The notes below the pieces were generated by a model. The model saw only the letters and a list, made by a program, of their open reading frames with translations, ran no database searches and was not told where the DNA came from. Positions 9,194-15,614 of a stretch of 43,913 nt of DNA are shown here, one piece after another. Each line of letters opens with the position of its first letter. Position 1 is the first letter of the stretch. Made by a program: the position numbers and the translations under genes. This stretch comes from Prevotella sp. (lineage in GTDB: Bacteria; Bacteroidota; Bacteroidia; Bacteroidales; Bacteroidaceae): positions 1-43,913 of the forward strand of contig JAFYZV010000222.1 of NCBI GenBank assembly GCA_017548525.1, in the 5' to 3' direction.

Positions 9194-10204
9194 CTATGAA
9201 TATCTATAATGTTGCTTTTCTATCTTCCACTTAAAGAATCTTTTATAGAGCCAATATGGCAAAGTGAGGTAATATTTGACAACTTTCGACTCCTTGTAGT
9301 CAGGAAAATGCTCCTTGACGTATGGTAGCCACGACACTTTGACGATGTGTTTGAGCTGGTCTTTGGGCAAGGCATTTAAATAAATAAACGTATTGCGGAT
9401 GTAAATATTCAGCCTCAAACACACAAAAGGTTTCTTATATCCCTCGTCATAACCATGCCTCTCCGCAAAATCGACCATGGATGTAGACACCTTGATATAG
9501 TCTTTCGCATGTGCCACCTGTGCAGACAGGTTCATCGTCTGCCCCACCCTGCCGATAAGATAATTGTAGATGGTCAGGTCGAAAAAGGAAAATGTTTCGC
9601 CAAGAATCACAGGTGCGATGAAAAGGATGGCATCATCATAGAACACCTTTTCCACAAACAATGGCTGCACCGCTTGCAACATACTTGTGCGATAGGTGGC
9701 ATACCAGAAGTCAAACAACTCTGTATCATTGCCCGAACCAAGCCAGTCGTAATTGGCGATGCGGTAGGTCTCGCCGTCCTTCATGTTGACCAACTGCACC
9801 TTTTCCACCGTTCCCCTGTTCACGAAATGCTTGTTGATATTGCAGAGGACGACATCCGCATCACAATGGGTTAGCCTTTTGACCAACGTAGAGAAATCGG
9901 CGTTGTCATACCAATCGTCGCTATCCAAGAACTTGATGTATTTTCCATGCGCCTCTCTCACGCCACGGTTCCATGCCGAGCCATGTCCCCCGTTTTCCTT
10001 ATCTATCACACGGAATGTGTCGGGGTATTTTTCCTCATATGTTTTTGCCATGATGGCGGACTGGTCGGGGGTTCCATCGTTCACGACAAGCACCTCCAAC
10101 TGAGTCATCTGCTCATCGGGGAGGATGAGCGATGTCAAGCATTTGTCAATATATTGCTCTACTTTGTAGACGGGAACCACCACCGTCAAGACTTTTTCCA
10201 TCAC
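9194..10204 (-). CDS. Glycosyltransferase family 2, copy A
   Basis: A 336-residue GT2 enzyme with the same plan as its neighbour: LTVVVPVYKVEQYIDKCLTS at the start, VVNDGTPDQSA, ENGGHGSAWNRG and FLDSDDW near residue 97. The C-terminus is strongly basic and aromatic (LYKRFFKWKIEKQHYRYS), likely for contact with the membrane. It overlaps the end of glf by four bases and ends three bases before the second GT2 gene, so translation is probably coupled. With a UDP-galactopyranose mutase directly upstream, one of the two GT2 proteins may be a galactofuranosyltransferase; this is inference from context. Confidence 0.92.
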   Translation of the reverse strand: MMEKVLTVVVPVYKVEQYIDKCLTSLILPDEQMTQLEVLVVNDGTPDQSAIMAKTYEEKYPDTFRVIDKENGGHGSAWNRGVREAHGKYIKFLDSDDWYDNADFSTLVKRLTHCDADVVLCNINKHFVNRGTVEKVQLVNMKDGETYRIANYDWLGSGNDTELFDFWYATYRTSMLQAVQPLFVEKVFYDDAILFIAPVILGETFSFFDLTIYNYLIGRVGQTMNLSAQVAHAKDYIKVSTSMVDFAERHGYDEGYKKPFVCLRLNIYIRNTFIYLNALPKDQLKHIVKVSWLPYVKEHFPDYKESKVVKYYLTLPYWLYKRFFKWKIEKQHYRYS

Positions 10205-11331
10205 TCCTTAAAAAGATTCAACACATTTTCTATAATGGGTGCCATGTCATAATACCTATACTCGGCAAGACGCCCGCCAAAGATGACATGCTCCTCCTTG
10301 CTCGCCAACGCCCTATATTGGTCTGCTAAGGCATTGTTGCGGGCATCATTCACGGGATAGTAAGGCTCCATCTCTTCCGTCCACTCCGTACTATACTCAC
10401 GCGAGATGACAGTCTTGGGGCATTGTTCTACCTCCTGACCAAACATCTCGAAATGCTTATGTTCAATGATTCTCGTGTAGGGGACATTCGCTTCGGTGTA
10501 ATTGACCACTGCATTGCCTTGGTAGTTGGGGGTGTCGAGCGTCTCTTGCTCAAATCTCACCGTGCGATAATTGAGTTTTCCGAAACGATAACCATAATAT
10601 TCATCTATCTTACCTGTGTAAACAACAGTTTCCGCCAAACTCTCCCAATACTGCCGATTCTCAAAAAAATCTACATCCACACGTGTCTCCACGCCTTCCA
10701 ATAGACCAATAATAAGTTTGTTATAGCCACCGATGGGGATGCCTTGGTATCGGTCATTGAAATAATTGTTGTCGAAAACCATGCGTACAGGCAATCGCTT
10801 GATGATAAAAGCGGGCAAATCGGTACACTTACGACCCCACTGTTTCTCCGTATATCCCTTGATGAGCCGCTCATAGATGTCATGCCCTATCAGCATTAAT
10901 GCCTGTTCCTCCAAGTTGCGAGGTTCTTTCACCCCAGCCTCTTCCATCGTCTTTTTCACATCTGCTCGCTGTTGTTCGATGATGGCATTAGCAGCTTCAG
11001 GTGTCGTCACGCCCCACATCTGGTAAAAGGTATTCATGTTGAAAGGAAGGTTATACAGCCTTCCCTTATAATTGGCAACGGGTGAATTGGTGTATCGATT
11101 GAACTCTACGATGGAATTGACGAAATCCCACACCTCCTTATTGGACGTATGGAAAATATGCGCACCATATTTATGTACATGGATTCCCTCAACATCCTCG
11201 CAATAGACATTGCCTCCGAGATGCGACCGCTTGTCTATCACCAAGCACCGCTTACCCCTCTGCTTTGCCTTGTAAGCAAATGTCGCGCCAAACAATCCAG
11301 ACCCAACGACTATATAATCATATTTTCTCAT
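10201..11331 (-). CDS. glf: UDP-galactopyranose mutase
   Basis: Glf converts UDP-galactopyranose to UDP-galactofuranose, the donor for galactofuranose in bacterial surface glycans, using reduced FAD. From the ATG at 11331 the protein has 376 residues, opening with the dinucleotide fold YDYIVVGSGLFGATFAYKA and followed by HLGGNVYCE, KYGAHIFHT, EKQWGRKC and, near the end, the FAD contact region. An in-frame TTG at 11367 would add 12 residues, but family members start at the FAD fold. A TACCTTTG box lies seven bases upstream of this ATG, so an internal promoter giving a near-leaderless message is possible. The gene shows that the operon's glycan contains galactofuranose. Confidence 0.95.
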   Translation of the reverse strand: MRKYDYIVVGSGLFGATFAYKAKQRGKRCLVIDKRSHLGGNVYCEDVEGIHVHKYGAHIFHTSNKEVWDFVNSIVEFNRYTNSPVANYKGRLYNLPFNMNTFYQMWGVTTPEAANAIIEQQRADVKKTMEEAGVKEPRNLEEQALMLIGHDIYERLIKGYTEKQWGRKCTDLPAFIIKRLPVRMVFDNNYFNDRYQGIPIGGYNKLIIGLLEGVETRVDVDFFENRQYWESLAETVVYTGKIDEYYGYRFGKLNYRTVRFEQETLDTPNYQGNAVVNYTEANVPYTRIIEHKHFEMFGQEVEQCPKTVISREYSTEWTEEMEPYYPVNDARNNALADQYRALASKEEHVIFGGRLAEYRYYDMAPIIENVLNLFKE

Positions 11332-11363
11332 CCTTTGCAAAGGTAAGCAATAAAGTTGACATA

Positions 11364-12350
11364 TCAAAGTTCATAGCTACATTTGTCTGGTAAAATCTTC
11401 GCAAAGGCTTGATTTATCACTTTTTTGGCATTCTCAAAATCACGAAGTTCCAGACTGTCATTGATGACGATGATATTCTTTTTCTGCGAAGAGATGACAT
11501 GGGAAATCTCATCGACATTGCCATCATTGGTGAGATAATAACTACTATCGCTCTTCACATTGATGGGATGGAAATTACCTTTGACCAATTGCCAGTATCT
11601 CATGACCCAGATACACACGTCATCCTGGCACCTGAACTTATGGGAACACGTCTCCTCAAAGGCTTTCCTGTTCTTTTCCCATGCATCTTCGTATGTTTCT
11701 TTCAGATAACCTTGCGGTAGGTGATGGTCATGGAAACCCGTAAAATAAGAATAACCTACATCAAACAAGTTCCTGATTAAGAACTTTCCATATCGGGGAT
11801 GGAACCACCGAGAAAGGTTTCCCTTGATGACATCCCGCTTGTTGAAATAGGTGTTGATAATGTCAAGCGCATTGTATACGGTGTGACCATGCATTCCACC
11901 GATGAACATGGGCGACAGGATTGCCATGTCACACGGCAATCCGTTCACGAAAAAACGAGAGGGTTTAATGGCATTGACAAGAAATGTGTCGTCATTGAAA
12001 TAGACAAAACGCTCGGAAAGCCCCTCTATCCGATGCAAGAAAAATTCAATGGGATGCGAGCTGAACGTAGGCAAATAACGCTCATCCATATAGTCACGAT
12101 GCTTGATGACTTTCAACTTGGGGGCATCCACATTCAGCCACTTTGGAAGATGCCCATAGGTTATGAAGTAAATGTTGTTTACCCAAGGGGCAAATTTCTC
12201 CACTCCCCGAAACCAATATCTCAAATTATTCCAATCGCGGTAACGGATGGAACCATCATCTGCCTTTCCAGAATACTTTAAATAATCCGCCCGCCAAGCA
12301 GGATCAGTGTTATCAACCCATGTGATGACAAAATCTATTGAATGTTCCAT
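11364..12350 (-). CDS. Stealth-family sugar phosphotransferase
   Basis: Stealth proteins transfer a hexose-1-phosphate to build phosphodiester-linked surface polysaccharides. This 328-residue copy has all four conserved regions in order: CR1 as IDFVITWVDNTDPAW (about 5-19), CR2 from RYRDWNNLRYWFRGVEKFAP through FITYGHLPKWL and FSSHPIEF to RFVYFNDD (about 36-120), CR3 in the middle (RWFHPRYGK) and CR4 as CQDDVCIWVMRYWQ. It follows the methyltransferase gene by 25 bases and precedes glf by 32. With glf it suggests a product that has both galactofuranose and phosphate-linked sugars. The family is clear; the exact sugar is not. Confidence 0.9.
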   Translation of the reverse strand: MEHSIDFVITWVDNTDPAWRADYLKYSGKADDGSIRYRDWNNLRYWFRGVEKFAPWVNNIYFITYGHLPKWLNVDAPKLKVIKHRDYMDERYLPTFSSHPIEFFLHRIEGLSERFVYFNDDTFLVNAIKPSRFFVNGLPCDMAILSPMFIGGMHGHTVYNALDIINTYFNKRDVIKGNLSRWFHPRYGKFLIRNLFDVGYSYFTGFHDHHLPQGYLKETYEDAWEKNRKAFEETCSHKFRCQDDVCIWVMRYWQLVKGNFHPINVKSDSSYYLTNDGNVDEISHVISSQKKNIIVINDSLELRDFENAKKVINQAFAKILPDKCSYEL

Positions 12351-12375
12351 GTCACGCTATAAAATAAATAATGTG

Positions 12376-13170
12376 TCAACTTTGCCGTTGCCTTACGGCT
12401 TCAAATAACAAGATAGCAGCACTTACCGACACGTTGAGCGAGTCCAACTGTCCCAACATGGGAATACGGATGTGCGCATCTGCCGCCTCTCGCCATTGCT
12501 GGGTGAGTCCTGTTGACTCCGTTCCCATGACAATTGCCGTCGCACCTCGCATGTCGGTGTGATAATAGAGATGTGAGTCTTGCAGTTGGGCGGTAAGGAT
12601 GCGTATGCCATGTTCCCGCAAGAAAGCGATGCACGACGTTGAATCAGACACTATACAAGGCACACTGAATATGGCACCAAGGCTGGAACGGATGAGATTG
12701 GGGTTGTAAAGGTCGGTCAAGGGGTCGCATACAATCACCGCATCGGCACCCGACGCATCGGCACTTCGTAGGATTGCGCCCAAATTGCCAGGTTTTTCCA
12801 CACTCTCGATGACGATAAGCAAAGGATTCGTTGAGAAATGGAGGTCACTTAATTGTAGCCTTTTTCCCCGCACCATCGCCAAGATACCCTCCGTGCCACC
12901 ACGGTATGCCATCTTCTCATATACTTGCGGAGACACCTCAACTATCGGCAAATGGGAGGACAAAGATACAATGGAAGTTATGTCAGAAAGGTGTTGGGGA
13001 CAGACAAATACGGTGACAATATCATATCCTGCCTGCAAACAATGGCTCACCTCACGCATCCCCTCAACGACAAAAAGCCCTGTCTTTCGACGCTCGGATG
13101 ACTTTTGCTGCAAGGCAAGCACCTGTTTGACCTTGGGGTTCTGCAAGCTTGTTATAGTTCCCTCCACCAT
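12376..13170 (-). CDS. TrmH/SpoU-family RNA 2'-O-methyltransferase
   Basis: A 264-residue SPOUT enzyme that methylates a ribose 2'-hydroxyl in rRNA or tRNA from S-adenosylmethionine. The N-terminal substrate-binding domain begins ITSLQNPKVKQVLALQQKSS, as in RlmB-like proteins. The C-terminal knot domain shows motif 1 (SVEKPGNLGAILRSADASGA), motif 2 (IVMGTESTGL) and motif 3 (IRIPMLGQLDSLNVSVSAA). It is the first gene of the leftward operon, under a perfect two-box promoter, and so drives the glycan genes as well. The exact target nucleotide is unknown, so no gene symbol is given. Confidence 0.92.
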   Translation of the reverse strand: MVEGTITSLQNPKVKQVLALQQKSSERRKTGLFVVEGMREVSHCLQAGYDIVTVFVCPQHLSDITSIVSLSSHLPIVEVSPQVYEKMAYRGGTEGILAMVRGKRLQLSDLHFSTNPLLIVIESVEKPGNLGAILRSADASGADAVIVCDPLTDLYNPNLIRSSLGAIFSVPCIVSDSTSCIAFLREHGIRILTAQLQDSHLYYHTDMRGATAIVMGTESTGLTQQWREAADAHIRIPMLGQLDSLNVSVSAAILLFEAVRQRQS

Positions 13171-13202
13171 GCCTTATTTCTTCATCATCATTTATTTTCT
13201 TA

Positions 13203-13234
13203 CAAAAGTAATTATTTCGCTCCATACTGCCAAA
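13203..13234 (-). promoter_or_regulatory. Promoter of the methyltransferase-glycan-trmB operon
   Basis: On the complementary strand TTTG (13234-13231) and TACTTTTG (13210-13203) match both Bacteroidota promoter boxes exactly with the ideal 20-bp spacing. Transcription would start near 13196, 25 bases before the first ATG. Confidence 0.85.
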
Positions 13235-13310
13235 TGAATAGGCAGGAAAACCATCCACCAATCCACATTTGTTCGTGGATTCATATAGAGGGGAGCGTCT
13301 CTAACTGAAA

Positions 13311-13336
13311 AAGAGACAACCAACTGATTGTCTCTT
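13311..13336 (-). terminator. Terminator of the initiator tRNA gene
   Basis: AAGAGACAA (13311-13319) and TTGTCTCTT (13328-13336) form a perfect 9-bp stem with an 8-base loop. On the leftward strand it is followed by TTTTTC. It begins nine bases past the tRNA 3' end. Confidence 0.85.
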
Positions 13337-13344
13337 CTGTTTAG

Positions 13345-13417
13345 TTGCGGAGGCAGGACTCGAACGTGCGACCTCCAGGTTATGAGCCTGGCGAGCTACC
13401 AACTGCTCCACTCCGCG
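13345..13417 (-). tRNA. Initiator tRNA-fMet (anticodon CAT)
   Basis: The 73-base cloverleaf has anticodon CAT in the loop CTCATAA. It is the initiator and not the elongator because base 1 is C and cannot pair with A72, and because the D stem has A11-T24. The CCA end is not encoded (the 3' end reads GCAA then CT). Two oddities: the anticodon stem has A29-T41 followed by two G-C pairs, where initiators usually have three G-C pairs, and the T stem has an internal C52-C62 mismatch (GCACG facing CCTGC). It has its own perfect promoter and a hairpin terminator. Confidence 0.95.
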
Positions 13418-13435
13418 ATGTTTATTAAGTGGGTG

Positions 13436-13467
13436 CAAAGGTAAGCATTTATTTCCTTTTACCCAAA
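13436..13467 (-). promoter_or_regulatory. Promoter of the initiator tRNA
   Basis: On the complementary strand TTTG (13467-13464), a 20-bp gap and TACCTTTG (13443-13436) match both promoter boxes exactly. The transcript would start near 13429, twelve bases before the mature 5' end. Confidence 0.85.
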
Positions 13468-13523
13468 CAAAACCTCATTATTTTGCCTTTTGTGGTTGAA
13501 AAACCTTAAAAAACCGCCGTTTT

Positions 13524-13555
13524 CTTGCTTGTTTGAAATAAAAAAAGTATTTTTG
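13524..13555 (+). promoter_or_regulatory. Promoter of the TetR-fabG operon
   Basis: TATTTTTG (13548-13555) is a perfect -7 box. CTTG (13524-13527) lies 20 bp upstream as a one-mismatch -33 element. Transcription would start near 13562. Confidence 0.7.
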
Positions 13556-13597
13556 CACACGTGACTATGGATGTGCAATAAATTGAGAGAAAAGAAG

Positions 13598-14191
13598 ATG
13601 TCTATTTCAAAAACCAGGCAAACCCTTGTAGATGTGGCACGGCAGCTCTTCGCAAAGAACGGCATTGCCAACACGACGATGAATGACATTGCCGTAGCTT
13701 CCGGCAAAGGTCGCCGCACATTGTACACTTATTTCAAGAGCAAAGAGGATGTATACTTGGCTGTCATCGAGTCTGAGTTAGAACGTCTTAGTGACAAGTT
13801 GGACGAGGTGGCTGCCAAAAAGACCCGTCCGCAAGACAAGATTATCGAATTGATATACACCCATTTGAGTTCCATTAAGGAGACGGTGGTCAGAAACGGC
13901 AACCTTCGCGCTGAGTTTTTCCGTAACATTTGGACCGTCGAAAAGGTGCGCAAGAACTTTGACGATGCGGAGATTGAGCTTTTCCGCAAGGTGTATCATG
14001 AAGGAAAGGAAGAGGGAGAATTCGACATTGACAATGTTGACCTTGTTGCCGACATCACCCATTATTGCATCAAAGGACTTGAAGTGCCGTACATCTATGG
14101 CCGCATTGCCCATGGTATGACAGAGGAAGCGACAAAGCCTCAAGTGGCAAAGGTGGTCTATGGTGCTTTGGGTAAGCGTGTAAATAGATAA
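13598..14191 (+). CDS. TetR/AcrR-family transcriptional regulator
   Basis: The 197-residue protein has a standard TetR DNA-binding domain in its first 60 residues: RQTLVDVARQLFAKNGIANT, then the helix-turn-helix TTMNDIAVASGKGRRTLYTYFKSKEDVY. The rest is an all-helical ligand and dimer domain of unknown ligand. I place the start at the ATG at 13598, which follows the purine-rich AGAGAAAAGAAG; an in-frame ATG at 13571 would add nine residues. The gene leads an operon with fabG (24-base gap) and an exported protein. A role in controlling fatty-acid synthesis or membrane composition is an attractive inference from that context, not something the sequence proves. Confidence 0.9.
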   Translation: MSISKTRQTLVDVARQLFAKNGIANTTMNDIAVASGKGRRTLYTYFKSKEDVYLAVIESELERLSDKLDEVAAKKTRPQDKIIELIYTHLSSIKETVVRNGNLRAEFFRNIWTVEKVRKNFDDAEIELFRKVYHEGKEEGEFDIDNVDLVADITHYCIKGLEVPYIYGRIAHGMTEEATKPQVAKVVYGALGKRVNR

Positions 14192-14215
14192 AAAATAATT
14201 GATAACTATTTAAAT

Positions 14216-14953
14216 ATGGGATTATTGGAAGGTAAGACGGCATTGATTACAGGTGCCGCACGTGGTATTGGAAAGGCTATTGCCTTGAAATTCGCCCAAG
14301 AAGGGGCAAATATCGCATTTACAGACCTCGCCGTGAATGAGGAGACACAGGCAGAGATTGCCGCCCTTGGCGTGAAAGCCAAGAGTTACGCCAGCGATGC
14401 CTCTGACTTTGCGCAGACGGAAGAAATCGTCAAGACCGTGAAAGAGGAATTTGGAAGCATTGACATTTTGGTGAACAACGCTGGCATTACCAAGGACGGA
14501 CTGATGCTCCGCATGACCGAACAGCAATGGGATGCCGTCATCAATGTCAACTTGAAGAGTGCTTTCAACTTCATTCATGCCTGTGTGCCCATCATGATGA
14601 GGCAACGCAGCGGCTCCATCATCAACATGGCATCCGTCGAGGGTGTGCATGGCAACGCTGGACAAGCTAACTATGCTGCATCGAAAGCGGGACTGATTGC
14701 CCTCGCCAAGAGCATTGGACAGGAAATGGGACCGAAGGGAATCCGTGCCAATGCCATCGCCCCTGGGTTTATCGACACCGCCATGACGCAACAATTGCCC
14801 GAGGAGGTGCGTAAGGAATGGTGCCAGAAGATTCCGCTCCGTCGTGGTGGGACAGTTGAGGATATTGCCAATGTCGCCACGTTCCTTGCATCTGACATGT
14901 CAAGCTATGTGAGTGGACAGGTCATCCAAGTGGATGGTGGCATGAATATGTAA
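14216..14953 (+). CDS. fabG: 3-oxoacyl-[acyl-carrier-protein] reductase
   Basis: FabG reduces 3-oxoacyl-ACP with NADPH in each round of fatty-acid elongation. The 245-residue protein is a classical short-chain dehydrogenase: cofactor motif TGAARGIG (12-19), NNAG (87-90), catalytic Ser140 in INMASVEG, Tyr153 and Lys157 in YAASK, then IAPGFIDTAM. The length and the C-terminal GQVIQVDGGMNM agree with FabG and not with other members of the superfamily. It lies between a TetR regulator and a small exported protein in one operon. Confidence 0.95.
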   Translation: MGLLEGKTALITGAARGIGKAIALKFAQEGANIAFTDLAVNEETQAEIAALGVKAKSYASDASDFAQTEEIVKTVKEEFGSIDILVNNAGITKDGLMLRMTEQQWDAVINVNLKSAFNFIHACVPIMMRQRSGSIINMASVEGVHGNAGQANYAASKAGLIALAKSIGQEMGPKGIRANAIAPGFIDTAMTQQLPEEVRKEWCQKIPLRRGGTVEDIANVATFLASDMSSYVSGQVIQVDGGMNM

Positions 14954-14964
14954 TATTATATAAT

Positions 14965-15603
14965 ATGAGAGGACTCATCTTGTTTACTTGTATGATGGCT
15001 TGCCTAAGCTTGAAAGGGCAGATGGTTAGCCAGCGCGTGACGGCTTTCAAGCAATTTGAGCCCGCCACAGTATATCTTGCCAATGGCAAGCCGTTAACCG
15101 TCAAGGAGGCCAATGTGTTCCTGAAAAACAGCCAATTGCTCTATAAGAACGGTGGAAAGGTGAAACAGGCTGCGATAGATAATGTAAAAGGGGTGGATTT
15201 TGCCTCGCGTACGTATGTGAGGATAGACTCCATCTTGGCATATCGCGTGGGTACCGTTGCCCAAAACGACCTCTATTGTGCCACACTCATCGACATGGAA
15301 ACGTTTGATGCCAACGTCAGGAACAACCGACAAGTCACCAATTTTGAGATTGGCTCCCAAGTAAACTTGACAACCTTGGACACAGAGACTGACGATGAGC
15401 GTGAATATCCTGTACAAAACCGCTATTACTTCCTGTATAATGGAAAGTACATTGAGGCGCATGAACTCTATGTGCTACGGGCTGTTCCCAAGGCGAAACG
15501 GCGGATATTTTGGACGATAGTCCGTGAGCCAGGGTTTTCCTGGACACAAGAAGAAAGTCTGATGAGACTATTGAAAGGAATTACAGAGGGAAGCTTAGAA
15601 TAG
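14965..15603 (+). CDS. Conserved exported protein of unknown function
   Basis: I do not recognise this 212-residue protein. It starts with a short hydrophobic signal (MRGLILFTCMMACLSLKG) and has no lipobox in the right place, so a periplasmic location is likely. The middle contains alternating hydrophobic strands (for example RVTAFKQFEPATVYLANGKP and YYFLYNGKYIEAHELYVLRA), suggesting a beta-rich fold; the region before Lys107 would suit a surface that binds another protein. It follows fabG by 11 bases and belongs to the TetR-fabG operon. Its stop codon lies in the loop of a hairpin shared with the convergent ligase gene, and the last codons of both genes are built from the two arms, so both proteins end in EGSL plus one residue. 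Confidence 0.75.
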   Translation: MRGLILFTCMMACLSLKGQMVSQRVTAFKQFEPATVYLANGKPLTVKEANVFLKNSQLLYKNGGKVKQAAIDNVKGVDFASRTYVRIDSILAYRVGTVAQNDLYCATLIDMETFDANVRNNRQVTNFEIGSQVNLTTLDTETDDEREYPVQNRYYFLYNGKYIEAHELYVLRAVPKAKRRIFWTIVREPGFSWTQEESLMRLLKGITEGSLE

Positions 15604-15614
15604 GCTTCCCTCTG
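15584..15614. terminator. Shared bidirectional hairpin holding two stop codons
   Basis: CAGAGGGAAGC (15584-15594) and GCTTCCCTCTG (15604-15614) form a perfect 11-bp stem. The nine-base loop contains the TAG of the rightward gene (15601-15603) and the TAA of the leftward ligase gene (15597-15595). No long T run follows on either side. Confidence 0.75.
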
